From NCBI RefSeq assembly GCF_030124145.1, contig NZ_JASKMS010000009.1:1-64000 (forward strand): a stretch of 64,000 nucleotides of DNA, written 5' to 3'. Below are positions 7,538 to 16,054 of the stretch, piece by piece; within the stretch, counting starts at the first letter, position 1; the number at the start of each line of letters is the position of its first letter. Both the position numbers and the translations under genes were made by a program. The notes beneath the pieces were generated by a model. That model was not told the origin of the DNA, did no database searches, and saw nothing but the letters and a program-made list of their open reading frames with translations. Source of the stretch: Streptomyces sp. 378 (GTDB lineage: Bacteria; Actinomycetota; Actinomycetes; Streptomycetales; Streptomycetaceae).

Positions 7538-8665
7538 TCAGTCGGTTCGGGTGCGAGCCCAGTCCTGCCAGCGCCTGGTCACGGAGTCCCCGTGCTCGAG
7601 CCACCACGCGATGTCCAGGTCGAAGCCCGACAGCAGGTGGCCGGGAGTGCTCGCCAGATGCACGGCGGTGGACTCGGTGAGGTGCCCGTAGGCGGCGGGC
7701 ACCACGGGGCCGTCGGGGAAGAGCCGCGCCATGTGGGCCTGCACCTCGGGCCGCAACGCGAAGTCGATGAGCCGGTAGGCGGCGTCCGGGTTCGCGGAGC
7801 CCTTGGGGATTCCGTAACCGTTGCTCTGCCTGCGGGCACCGTTCCACTCGTACGCCAGCGGGGTCCCTCGTGCGAGCAGGTTGCGGAGCCTGCCCGCCCA
7901 GGCGCTGGAGGCCACGACGCTGCCGCGGGACAGCAGCTCACCCGGCTCCGCCCCGTACTCCCAGAACGTCCGCACCGAGCCCCTGATCTCGTCGAGGACC
8001 TTGAAGGCCCGGTCCACATCGAGGGGGTAGAGCCGGTCGAGCGGCACACCGTCGGCGAGCAGGGCGAACTCCAGCTCCGGCCAGTCCACCTCGCCCTGCA
8101 GCGCGCGGCGGCCCGGGAAGGTTCCGAGGCTCCAGAAGTCCGCCCACGACTCGGGCCTGCGCCCGTCGAAGGTGTCGGTGCGGTAGGCGAGGACGCTGGC
8201 CCAGTAGTTCTTGCCCACGCCGTGCGGAGTGAGCAGGGAGGGGGCGATGCCCGCGTTCCTGGTGTTCTTCAACCGGCCGTAGTCCAGTTGCTCGGAGGCG
8301 CCCTCACGCGCGAAGAGCAGCAGGTTGGACATGTCGATGTCCATGACGTCGAACCGCGGACGACCCTCCTTGATCTGGGCGAGCATCTGCGCGTGCCCCA
8401 GGTTCACCGTCTTGATCCGGATGCCGGTCTCCCTGGTGAACGGGTCGTACACCGCCTTGCGGTTGGCCTCTCCGTAGGAGCCGCCGAAGTTCCGGACGAC
8501 GAGCGTCCTGCTGCTCTCGGTGGTGCTCCGGCTCGTGCGGCTCTCGCACGCGGTGAGCGACACCGCGGCTGCGCCGGCCGCCGTCCCCCCGACCGCGGCA
8601 AGGAAGGCTCTGCGGCCGATTCCGACGTCTCCCACCGGCTGCCTCCCCAGTGTCGTCTGGATCAT
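7538..8665 (-). CDS. Extracellular solute-binding lipoprotein (PotD/spermidine-putrescine type)
   Basis: Substrate-binding protein of 375 residues from the ATG at 8665; a longer form from 8746 is possible but adds a non-signal-like leader. Residues about 18-40 form a Tat-like/lipoprotein signal ('GRRAFLAAVGGTAAGAA' then lipobox 'LTAC'). The mature part begins 'LVVRNFGGSYGEANRKAVY', a typical opening of PotD/FutA-type class II binding proteins, with 'RFDVMDIDMSNLLLF' and 'YEWNGARRQSNGYGIPKGS' later. No permease or ATPase of an ABC importer is nearby. Instead the next gene, 46 bases on, is a sensor-phosphatase, so it may present a ligand to that sensor rather than to a transporter (inference). 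Confidence 0.82.
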   Translation of the reverse strand: MIQTTLGRQPVGDVGIGRRAFLAAVGGTAAGAAAVSLTACESRTSRSTTESSRTLVVRNFGGSYGEANRKAVYDPFTRETGIRIKTVNLGHAQMLAQIKEGRPRFDVMDIDMSNLLLFAREGASEQLDYGRLKNTRNAGIAPSLLTPHGVGKNYWASVLAYRTDTFDGRRPESWADFWSLGTFPGRRALQGEVDWPELEFALLADGVPLDRLYPLDVDRAFKVLDEIRGSVRTFWEYGAEPGELLSRGSVVASSAWAGRLRNLLARGTPLAYEWNGARRQSNGYGIPKGSANPDAAYRLIDFALRPEVQAHMARLFPDGPVVPAAYGHLTESTAVHLASTPGHLLSGFDLDIAWWLEHGDSVTRRWQDWARTRTD

Positions 8666-9052
8666 CCGTGACGGAGGGCGGCCCCGACCGGCCCCTTCTG
8701 TCCTGCGGCTTTGGCCAGTGTTTACCAGGAAAAGTGCCGCCTTCACAGGTGTGGTGGGTGGGAGTCCACCACGTATCCGCGGCTTTTGTCGACGACGTCA
8801 CGGAGCGGCCGAGCCTCCCGCTCGCTGCCTGCCGGCCCTCCGGGGATCAGGCCGGTGGAGCATCTGAACGGCCTGTCGACGGCGCAGGGAGCGGGTGTAC
8901 GTCTGCGTCGATGGCTCGGGAGCGGCTGCGGGACGCCGCAGGCGCCGCACGCGGGGCGCGGCGCCGGACCGGCCCGCCGAGCAGTCGGCCCTTGCGTTCT
9001 GAGCCGGCCTGGAGGCGACGCACACCGCTGCGCACGAGCGATCGTCGGCCCG
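8666..9052. other. 387-base gap with no supportable gene
   Basis: Upstream region of the solute-binding protein gene plus the downstream side of the oxidoreductase gene, which also reads leftward. I see no convincing hairpin, operator or short gene. The open frames crossing it are mirrors of neighbouring coding sequence or lack start signals. Confidence 0.6.
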
Positions 9053-10084
9053 CTACCGAAGCAGCTCCACGGAGAGATGCGAGGACAGCGCGCCGAGGAA
9101 GCCGGCCGCGTCGAAGATCTCGCCGGCGGAGGCGACGCCGACCGTCCGGGTCTGCCCGGTGAGGATGCGGTGGACCGCCTCCACCACGAGGGGGGCCGTC
9201 ACGGCGTAGATGTCCTGCCCTCGCGCCACGGCCCGCCGCTCCCCGCCGCCGGAGCGCACGACGACGTCGACGAGGAAGGTCTGCGCGGAGCGTCCCCGGT
9301 CGTCGACCGGGGTAGGTGCCGATGTGTCCGGGGCCGACACGTCCCGGGCCGCCTCGGCCGTCATGTGGGTGCGCACGTCGGGGACGGACAGGTGGCTGGG
9401 GATGGTGACGACGTCGGCCATGGTGAACTCCCCGATGACCGCCCGGGAGCCCAGTGGCTCGGGGAAGGGCCACTGGAACGTCGTCGCGGCGTCCCGGCGG
9501 TACTCCAGCCGACCGTTGCGGTGCACGACGCGCGCCCCGTCGCGCCGCTGCCGGGAGACCGCGCCCGCGGCGCGCGTCCCGTGCGTGGGTTGCCAACCGC
9601 TCAGCGCGTACGCGACATGCACCTCGTCGGCCGTGGCCCAGTCGTCCATCGCCGCGGTCGCCAGCAGGTCGCCGAGTCCGCCGAAGAAGGCCATCGCCGG
9701 GACGATCACCGCACCCGCGGCGCGGGCCCGGTCCGCGAAGTGTGCGAACGTGTCCGCGTTCGCCTCGATCTCGGCTGCCACATCGACATACGGGATGCCG
9801 GCGCGCAGGGCCGCCTCGATCACGGGGGCGGCGGTCGTCGCGAACGGACCGGCACAGTTGACCACCGCCGCCACCCCCGCCAGGGCCCGGTCGAGCGAGT
9901 CCGGGTCGTCGGCCGACGCCGGCCGGGCCTCGATCCCCGGGTACGACGCCGCCAGCGCCTTGAGCCTGACCTCGTCGCGGCCGGAGAGGACCGGGACCAA
10001 CCCGCGCGCCCGCAGCTCCGCCACCACGAACCGCCCGGTGTGCCCGTACGCGCCGAACACCGCAACCGTCCGCACCGATCCCAT
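9053..10084 (-). CDS. Saccharopine dehydrogenase-like NAD(P)-binding oxidoreductase
   Basis: Soluble protein of 343 residues. The N-terminus 'RTVAVFGAYGHTGRFVV' is a Rossmann dinucleotide-binding motif (GxxGxTG), followed by 'VPVLSGRD' and 'VVNCAGPF', the signature of the saccharopine dehydrogenase/trans-acting enoyl reductase superfamily. The ATG at 10084 is preceded by GGGGAGAG, which decides it against much longer upstream openings. Substrate unknown. Members in Streptomyces are often generic saccharopine-dehydrogenase NADP-binding proteins. It is divergent from an AraC/GlxA-type regulator, 102 bases away, which may control it. Confidence 0.82.
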   Translation of the reverse strand: MGSVRTVAVFGAYGHTGRFVVAELRARGLVPVLSGRDEVRLKALAASYPGIEARPASADDPDSLDRALAGVAAVVNCAGPFATTAAPVIEAALRAGIPYVDVAAEIEANADTFAHFADRARAAGAVIVPAMAFFGGLGDLLATAAMDDWATADEVHVAYALSGWQPTHGTRAAGAVSRQRRDGARVVHRNGRLEYRRDAATTFQWPFPEPLGSRAVIGEFTMADVVTIPSHLSVPDVRTHMTAEAARDVSAPDTSAPTPVDDRGRSAQTFLVDVVVRSGGGERRAVARGQDIYAVTAPLVVEAVHRILTGQTRTVGVASAGEIFDAAGFLGALSSHLSVELLR

Positions 10085-10173
10085 GAGCTCTCCCCTGTGC
10101 TCGAATGATCCGACTGCGCCCATCCTGACGGCGCTGAGCACCTCGCCGTGAGTGTCTGGAACGACACGGCCCA

Positions 10174-10187
10174 TACAATTACGGACA
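10174..10187 (+). promoter_or_regulatory. Probable -10 box giving a leaderless regulator mRNA
   Basis: TACAAT at 10174-10179 is a close match to the vegetative -10 consensus. The preferred ATG of the AraC-family gene lies at 10187, only 8 bases downstream, and no ribosome-binding sequence precedes it. Transcription would start at or next to the ATG. The -35 region is weak. Confidence 0.55.
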
Positions 10188-11131
10188 TGACCACTGTTGC
10201 GCTGGCCGTCACCGACGGGATGCTGCACTTCGAACTGTCCCTGGCATGCGAGGTGTTCGCCTCCGCCCCGGCCGGGGTGACGGTCCCCTGGTACGACCTC
10301 GCCGTCTGCGGACCGGCCGCCGTGCGGGTCGGCCGGTTCCGGCTGGAGCCCGACGCCGGACTCGACCGGCTCCGGCACGCCGACACCGTGATCGTCCCCG
10401 GCTGGGCCGACATCGACGAGGACCCGCCCGCCCCCCTGGTCGACGCGGTGCGCGAGGCACACGAGGCAGGCGCACGGGTGGCCTCCCTGTGCACGGGCGC
10501 GTTCGTCCTGGCCGCGGCAGGGCTTCTCGACGGGCGGCGCGCCACCACGCACTGGGCGCACACCGAGGCCCTGGCCGACCGACACCCCGGGGTGGAGGTC
10601 GAGCCGGACGTGCTCTACGTGGACAACGGCAGCGTGCTCACCTCCGCCGGCAAGGCCGCCGCGCTGGACCTGTGCCTGCACCTGGTGCGCCTCGACCTGG
10701 GCTCGTCGGTCGCCAACGCCGTCGCGCGCCGGCTGGTCGTACCGCCGCACCGGGCCGGCGGCCAGGCCCAGTTCGTCACCGCCCCGGTGCCCGACCAGGA
10801 CGACCACCCGCTCGCCGTCCTGCTTCCGTGGGCCATCGAACGGCTCGACCAGCCGCTGACCGTTCAGGACCTGGCCCGCCGGGCGGGCATGAGCTCCCGC
10901 CACCTGGGCCGCCACTTCAGAGCGGTGACCGGCACGACCCCTCTGCAGTGGCTGCTGACCCAGCGCATCCGGCACGCCCAGGAACTACTGGAGAAGAGCG
11001 ACGACAGCGTCGACAGCATCGCGACGGCCACCGGCATGGGGACCGCCACGACACTGCGCCGTCACTTCAACCGCACGGTCGGCGTGCCCCCGGACGCCTA
11101 CCGCAGGACGTTCCGCTCACGTACGTCCTGA
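10187..11131 (+). CDS. GlxA/AraC-family transcriptional regulator with DJ-1/PfpI domain
   Basis: Regulator of 314 residues. Residues about 3-170 form a DJ-1/PfpI (class I amidotransferase-like) fold with the nucleophile-elbow motif 'ASLCTGAFVLAAAGLL', in which the Cys is retained. The C-terminal ~90 residues are two helix-turn-helix motifs of AraC type: 'TVQDLARRAGMSSRHLGRHFRA' and 'SIATATGMGTATTLRRHF'. The ATG at 10187 is preferred over the GTG at 10148 because the former sits just after a good -10 box. It is likely an activator or repressor of the divergent oxidoreductase. The effector is not predictable. Confidence 0.88.
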   Translation: MTTVALAVTDGMLHFELSLACEVFASAPAGVTVPWYDLAVCGPAAVRVGRFRLEPDAGLDRLRHADTVIVPGWADIDEDPPAPLVDAVREAHEAGARVASLCTGAFVLAAAGLLDGRRATTHWAHTEALADRHPGVEVEPDVLYVDNGSVLTSAGKAAALDLCLHLVRLDLGSSVANAVARRLVVPPHRAGGQAQFVTAPVPDQDDHPLAVLLPWAIERLDQPLTVQDLARRAGMSSRHLGRHFRAVTGTTPLQWLLTQRIRHAQELLEKSDDSVDSIATATGMGTATTLRRHFNRTVGVPPDAYRRTFRSRTS

Positions 11132-11149
11132 TACTCACGTACGTCCTGA
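11116..11149. repeat. Exact 16-base direct repeat spanning a stop codon
   Basis: CTCACGTACGTCCTGA occurs at 11116-11131 and again at 11134-11149, an 18-base period. The first copy contains the last codons and the TGA of the AraC-family gene. It looks like a small recent tandem duplication, and each copy carries the self-complementary CGTACG. Confidence 0.8.
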
Positions 11150-11161
11150 CGGAGGAGGGCG

Positions 11162-11821
11162 CTACGCCCGCCCGGCGCCGCGCAGGACGGCGAACACCCC
11201 TCGGGCGCGAGTGCCGTCCGGCATCTGCCAGGAGCCGCTGACCTGGCCGATCGCACCCTGCGCGGGGGGCGTCGAACCGGCCGGGGCGGGCCGCAGGACC
11301 CGGTGCACGCGGAGGGCCGTGCCCTGCGGTGTGGTCAGCGTGGTGCCCTCCTGGTCGTCGGCGGCGATGAAGTCCGTGGGGAGGGAGCCGTCACCGGTCC
11401 CGGTGACGACGACCTCGCGGTCGGGGACGTCGCTGAGGTTCTGGTCCTGGGCCTGCGCCCGGCCCTCGATCAGGGCCGCCAACTGGCCGATCAGCACGGC
11501 GTCCCGGCAACCGTCGTAGGCCCAGCGCCTCCCCAGCACGCCGTGCTCCATCGTGCCCACGAGGGCTTGCTCCGCCCCTTCGAGCGGGGCGCCGCGATAG
11601 GTGAGCGGCACCAGGTATGTGGTCGGCCGAGGGCCGCCGGTGTCGGTGGCCACGATGAACTCGATCCCCACCTCGCCCCGCGGATCGTCGAGCCGGAAGC
11701 CGCCGGCCTTCGTCAGCTCCGGTTCGGCCGCCCCACCGCGGTACCACGGCCGGGAAGGAAGCCAGGAAGTGAGCAGGTCCAGCTTGCTCGGCTCAAGGGT
11801 CGTGTCGTGGATGACGGCCAT
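11162..11821 (-). CDS. Maltokinase N-terminal cap-like domain protein
   Basis: Stand-alone protein of 219 residues resembling the N-terminal cap of actinobacterial maltokinase: 'MAVIHDTTLEPSKLDLLTSWLPSRPW', then 'IEFIVATDTGG', 'TYLVPLTYRGAPLEGA' and 'LVGTMEHGVLGRRWAYDGCRD'. The kinase catalytic portion is absent, so no phosphotransfer should be assumed. Small proteins of this kind are common in Streptomyces and have no settled role. It ends convergently with the AraC-family gene (30 bases between) and is divergent from the DHFR-fold gene. Confidence 0.75.
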   Translation of the reverse strand: MAVIHDTTLEPSKLDLLTSWLPSRPWYRGGAAEPELTKAGGFRLDDPRGEVGIEFIVATDTGGPRPTTYLVPLTYRGAPLEGAEQALVGTMEHGVLGRRWAYDGCRDAVLIGQLAALIEGRAQAQDQNLSDVPDREVVVTGTGDGSLPTDFIAADDQEGTTLTTPQGTALRVHRVLRPAPAGSTPPAQGAIGQVSGSWQMPDGTRARGVFAVLRGAGRA

Positions 11822-11941
11822 GCCGGAGGATTCCTTCCGTTGCGTCCGTGCGGACGCTCACACTTTCGCATCCGCGTGCCGACGGCAGAGCCCGCGGGGC
11901 GCGTAGCCTCGAATGCCGAACGCCACGAGGAGGAGATCGGC

Positions 11942-12562
11942 ATGATCGAGTCGTCAGGCAGAGTGACCTGTGACATCACGATCTCGGCCGACGGGTACGC
12001 GGCCGGTCTCGACCAGACCGAGGAACGGCCCTTCGGAGACGACGGCGGTGACGGATCGGGTGCCGGGCTGCACTCCTGGATGTTCGACACACCCGACGAG
12101 AACCGGACCGAGATCGACCGGCTGAACACAGCCGGGGCGTTCATCATGGGGCGCAACATGTTCGGCCCGGTGCGCGGCGCGTGGGACCGGCCGTGGAACG
12201 GCTGGTGGGGTGGCGATCCGCCCTTCCACGCGCCGGTGTTCGTGCTGACCCACCACGCCCGTGAGCCGCAGCGGATGGACGGCGGCACCACGTACCACTT
12301 CGTCACCGACGGCATCGCCTCGGCCCTCGCCCAGGCATGCGCGGCGGCCGGCGACGGCGATGTCACCGTCCTCGGCGGCGCGACCACCGTCAACCAGTAC
12401 CTCGCCGCCGGCCTCATCGGCGAGCTGCGGCTGCACATCGCGCCGCTGACGCTCGGCGCCGGCACGCGGCTGTTCGAAGGCGTCCCGCCTCTGCGGCTGG
12501 AGCAGGTCACGTCGCGGGCGGCGAGCCGGGTCACGCACGTCACCTACCGCGTGCTGCCCTGA
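11942..12562 (+). CDS. Dihydrofolate reductase-fold protein (RibD C-terminal family)
   Basis: Predicted NADPH-dependent reductase of 206 residues. It opens with 'VTCDITISADGYAAG' and contains 'AGAFIMGRNMFGPVRGAW' and 'DVTVLGGATTVNQYLAAGLI', which are the nucleotide-binding features of the RibD C-terminal/DHFR-like family. 'ELRLHIAPLTLGAGTRLFEG' near the end is also diagnostic. The ATG is preceded by GAGGAGGAG (11927-11935). Actinobacteria carry many such paralogues, and a true folate role is unlikely because the family is mostly uncharacterised. Single-gene unit. Confidence 0.85.
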   Translation: MIESSGRVTCDITISADGYAAGLDQTEERPFGDDGGDGSGAGLHSWMFDTPDENRTEIDRLNTAGAFIMGRNMFGPVRGAWDRPWNGWWGGDPPFHAPVFVLTHHAREPQRMDGGTTYHFVTDGIASALAQACAAAGDGDVTVLGGATTVNQYLAAGLIGELRLHIAPLTLGAGTRLFEGVPPLRLEQVTSRAASRVTHVTYRVLP

Positions 12563-12775
12563 GACGCGCGCCGACCGCCACCTTCGAGACACCCCCGGGG
12601 GGTGACGAAGTCGGGTCGGACCGGGCGGCCACGCGGATCGGGGGGTCGCGGGGTCCGAGAAGCCGACGTGTCGGCGCGTCCGCGCTCACCCTGGCGGCGG
12701 TCCTGGGGTCCGCCGCGCGCGGGACGTTCCGGGTCCCGTCCACGACGGCATCGGCCGAGGGCCCCCGCTGTGCGC

Positions 12776-13411
12776 TCAGCTGCCCACCGCGCTGCGGAAG
12801 TCGCGCAGGGCAACGGACAGCAACGGCCGGTGCCGGGCGAGGACGGACAAGGGAGCCTCGGACTCAGCCGTGACGCGGCCGCGACCCAGCCCCGGTCGCC
12901 CGCTGATCCGCATGGGGACGCGGCACACCGTGCCGTCGGACAACTGCTGGATCAGACGGCCCCGGGCGGGCAGCCGGACCGGCAGCCGCAGTACGTCGCC
13001 GTAGGTGAAGCGGACAGGCGGAACGCCGGTGGCGGTCAGTTCCGCCCGGGCGTTCCTGCTGTCCGCGTGGAGCGTGATCGCGCCCAGCTCCTTCGGGATG
13101 CCCCACAGCGCCCGTCCCCCGGCCAGGGACCGTTCGTCGTCGACCCAGGCGGCCACGGTGCTGGCGGCGACGCGGTGCCCGTGACGTACGGCCAGGGCGA
13201 TGAGGAACTCGCGGTAGGCGAGGACACCGCCGGGCCGGTAGTCGACCCAGAAGGTGACCAGCGTGGCGCGGCGCCGCACGATCCACGGGCGGACCCCGGA
13301 GGGGAGGGACCAAGGCGGCAGTTCGGCTGCGGGGACGCGCCACAGCGAGACGACCATGTCGCCGGTGAGGCGCCACGGCGAGGGAGGGAAGGGGACGGCC
13401 GGCTGCTCCAC
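12776..13411 (-). CDS. Acetoacetate decarboxylase-fold protein
   Basis: Protein of 211 residues from a GTG at 13411, preferred over a GTG at 13507 because AGGGAAGGGG lies just upstream and homologous sequence begins here ('PFPPSPWRLTGDMVVSLWRVP'). 'GVLAYREFLIALAV' and 'SLAGGRALWGIPKELGAITL' are typical of the acetoacetate decarboxylase (ADC-like) superfamily; the Lys in 'PKE' occupies a conserved region, but I cannot prove it is the Schiff-base lysine. Actual substrate unknown. Same strand as the ABC exporter upstream, about 107 bases away, so possibly co-transcribed. Confidence 0.72.
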   Translation of the reverse strand: MEQPAVPFPPSPWRLTGDMVVSLWRVPAAELPPWSLPSGVRPWIVRRRATLVTFWVDYRPGGVLAYREFLIALAVRHGHRVAASTVAAWVDDERSLAGGRALWGIPKELGAITLHADSRNARAELTATGVPPVRFTYGDVLRLPVRLPARGRLIQQLSDGTVCRVPMRISGRPGLGRGRVTAESEAPLSVLARHRPLLSVALRDFRSAVGS

Positions 13412-13517
13412 GGTGCGACCCCTTCCCTCGGCTCGGACTCGTACGGGGGCACGGGTGGTCGTGTCCGCCTCTGCTGCGATGGTGCCTGTGCGGAAGGACA
13501 CGCGCAAAGGGCGCGGG

Positions 13518-15407
13518 TCAGCGGTCCTTGGCCAGCGCCACGAGTTCGGCGAACAGTCCGCCGGCGTGGACGAGGTCCTCGTAGGTCCCCTGCTCGACGA
13601 CCCGGCCCTTGTCCATGACGAGGACGCGGTCGGCGAGGCGGGTGTTCTCCAGTTGGTGGGTGACGACGATCGTCACGCGCTCGGCGGCGATCCGCTTGAT
13701 CTCCAGGAAGATGGCGTGCTCGCCACGGGCGTCCATCTGGGAGGTCGGCTCGTCCAGGATGAGGAGCGGTGTCCGGCGGTACAGGGCGCGTGCGCACACC
13801 AGGCGCTGCCACTGGCCGCCGGAGAGCTCGGCGCCGCCCCACAGCTCCTTCGCGAGGAGCGTGTCGAGCCGGCGGGGCAGTTTCTCGATCGCCTCGCGCA
13901 TGCCGACGGCGTCGACCACGTCCCACACGGGACCGTCGTCGAACGTCTTCGGCTGCCCGAGAGTGATGTTCTCGCGGGCGCGCAGGGGCCAGCAGGCGAA
14001 GTTCTGCGGCACCAGCGCGGTTCGCTTCCACACGGCGTCGGGGTCGGCTTGAGCGAGGTCGACGCCGTCCCACAGGACGCGTCCCTTGTCGGCCAGGAGG
14101 ATTCCGGTGATCAGCTTGGCGAGGGTGGACTTGCCCGAGCCGTTCTCGCCGACGATCGCCAGGATCTCTCCCCGGCGGAGGGTGAGCGACACTCCGGCGA
14201 CGGCGGGTTCGTCCTTGCCCGGGTACCGGTGGACGACCTCGTCGAGGCGGATCTCGTCGACGCGTTCGGGGATGGCCGACTCACCGCGCCGCGGGGCGCG
14301 TTCGGCGGCCAGGTCGAGGAAGGCCCGCATGTCGGCCAGATAGAGCGAGGTGTGGAACATCGCGGCGCCGTGGATGACGAATTGGCCGAGCGCGGCCAGG
14401 GTGGTCTGCACGGCGACGACGGCTGTGGCGGCGACGGGCAGGGCGACCCGGCCACCGGCGGCCAGCCAGGCGAGGGTGGCCCAGGTGCACAGCAGGAACA
14501 CTCCGCCCAGGGCGCTGGTGGCCAGCACGATGCGCAGCTGACGCGGGGCGGCGGTGAGGGTGCGCCGATCGATGCGGTCGGACAGCGCCCGGTACCAGTA
14601 GAGGAGATAGCCGGTCATGCCGTTGGCGCGGACCTCGTCGCCGAACCGGGAGTAGGTGGCCCACCAGCGCATCATCGAACGCACGTTGCGGTCACCGACG
14701 TTGAGGTAGTGGGTCTCGTAGTCGACGCGCGCGGACAGGACGGCTCCGGCGCCGGCCGGCAGGACGGCCAGGAGCAGCACGGGCAGCATCAGCGGGTGCA
14801 GTGCGGTGATGACTCCGCTCGCGGCGATCATGCGGATCAGGGCGGACAGGAACCGCTGGGCGTCCTGAACCATCAACCGGGTGCGGGTGACCCCGACTTC
14901 GGCGGCTTCCTGCCGGTCGGCGAAACCGTCCTCGCCGTAGGCGGAGCTCTCCACCCGGCACACCGCGGCGACCAGGGCGATGTCCGCCTCGGTCGTCAGC
15001 AGGGGAGTGATGCGGCCGTCGGCGTAAGAGGCGAGGGCACCGCTGACCCGGCCCACGGCCGCGGCTGCCGTCACCACGACGAGGGCGGGCAGCGCACCGT
15101 GCAGCCGTTCGGGAACAGCGCCACCGCCGAGGACGTGCGTCATGGCCTGCGCGGTGAACGCGAGGACGACGGCCGCCGCGAGGCCGGTGAGGAGCTGGCA
15201 CGCGAGGAGCAGGACGACTCCGGTCTTGTCGACGGCCCATGCCATCCGCGCGGTGTGCCCGAGCACCGAGGGAAGGCGGCGGCACATCGCAGCGAAACCG
15301 GCGTCGGCCAGCGGGTTCTTGCCGTACTTCCCGCCGAAGGTGAGAGTCGCGGGCGGGGGAGGGGGCGGAGTGTTCTCGTCGGCGGTCGAGGTGTCGGTCG
15401 TCGTCAC
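13518..15407 (-). CDS. ABC transporter, fused transmembrane and ATP-binding domains
   Basis: Half-size exporter-type ABC protein of 629 residues. The GTG at 15407 is chosen because GGGAGGAACC precedes it. The N-terminal half has about six TM segments, for example 'TGVVLLLACQLLTGLAAAVVL' and 'LMLPVLLLAVLPAGAG'. The nucleotide-binding half has Walker A 'GENGSGKST', Q-loop 'ALVPQNF', signature 'LSGGQ', Walker B 'LLILDEPTS' and H-loop 'VVTHQ'. It should act as a homodimer or with an absent partner. Cargo unknown. The N-terminal stretch of six prolines at about residues 14-19 is low complexity. Nothing nearby suggests peptide or antibiotic export specifically. Confidence 0.88.
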   Translation of the reverse strand: MTTTDTSTADENTPPPPPPATLTFGGKYGKNPLADAGFAAMCRRLPSVLGHTARMAWAVDKTGVVLLLACQLLTGLAAAVVLAFTAQAMTHVLGGGAVPERLHGALPALVVVTAAAAVGRVSGALASYADGRITPLLTTEADIALVAAVCRVESSAYGEDGFADRQEAAEVGVTRTRLMVQDAQRFLSALIRMIAASGVITALHPLMLPVLLLAVLPAGAGAVLSARVDYETHYLNVGDRNVRSMMRWWATYSRFGDEVRANGMTGYLLYWYRALSDRIDRRTLTAAPRQLRIVLATSALGGVFLLCTWATLAWLAAGGRVALPVAATAVVAVQTTLAALGQFVIHGAAMFHTSLYLADMRAFLDLAAERAPRRGESAIPERVDEIRLDEVVHRYPGKDEPAVAGVSLTLRRGEILAIVGENGSGKSTLAKLITGILLADKGRVLWDGVDLAQADPDAVWKRTALVPQNFACWPLRARENITLGQPKTFDDGPVWDVVDAVGMREAIEKLPRRLDTLLAKELWGGAELSGGQWQRLVCARALYRRTPLLILDEPTSQMDARGEHAIFLEIKRIAAERVTIVVTHQLENTRLADRVLVMDKGRVVEQGTYEDLVHAGGLFAELVALAKDR

Positions 15408-16054
15408 CCGGTTCCTCCCGGAGGTCCGTGCCGTGCCCGGACGGCTCGGCGGTGCACGGCCTAACGATGTGGCGCCCGAATCGAACGCGCTCGATTCCGG
15501 ACGTGCGGGGACCCTTGCCGCACAAGGGATCGACCGGGGCGGCTCATTGCTGGGGCCGATCACGGGAGCGCGGGGTTGGCCGAATCGCGGAGGCTTGAAA
15601 CACCTGTGGCGTGTGGGATCTCGGCGGCCTTCGCGTTCGGGGAGGTCGACCTCGGGTCATTGGCCAGGCCGACGGCGCCACCGGGTCCCGCATCCCGCGT
15701 CGCCGGGACGGGACGCCACTGGGCGAGCGGCGCGAAGGGGCGGCCTCCGGGCGCGCAGAGTGATGCGATCGAGCGACGGTCGCGGGAGTCCGCCGAAGAG
15801 AAGGTGACGACCCGCGGAAGCCCGTTCGGCCCGATGGTCCGAAAAATCCTCTTGCTTCCGTTTTGTCCTGACGGGCGTGGTTAACCGAGGAGAGTGCGCG
15901 AGGGACGGACGCCGGAGCACGAGGAGCCGGCGACCAGCCCCGGCACCCGGCCGGACGCGCCGAAGCGCGGTGGTGGGCGACGTATGCCGACGCCGTGGGC
16001 GGTCCGGGTTCCGACGAGAGCAGATCCACGGGCGGTGCCTGAGGGAGAGGACCC
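15408..16054. other. 647-base divergent intergenic region
   Basis: Separates the leftward ABC gene from the rightward stress cluster. The only element I can argue for is the SigB-like promoter at 15860-15884. The open frames here (for example around 15544-15920) have Ser/Arg/Pro-rich products with no start signals and look non-coding. Confidence 0.6.
15860..15884 (+). promoter_or_regulatory. Candidate SigB-type (general stress) promoter
   Basis: GTTT at 15860-15863 and GGTTAA at 15879-15884, 15 bases apart, approximate the Streptomyces SigB pattern (GTTT, about 15 bases, GGGTAT/C); four of six bases agree in the -10. It lies about 170 bases before the first gene of the stress cluster, whose protein types are commonly SigB-dependent. 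Confidence 0.4.

Noticed and set aside
9053..10975. A 640-codon minus-strand frame covering the oxidoreductase and running over the AraC gene
   Set aside because: Only the part from the ATG at 10084 has a ribosome-binding site and a recognisable fold; the upstream 297 codons are the mirror of the AraC-family gene.
13254..15464. A 736-codon plus-strand frame opposite the ABC exporter
   Set aside because: Shadow of the ABC gene, whose Walker and signature motifs are complete.
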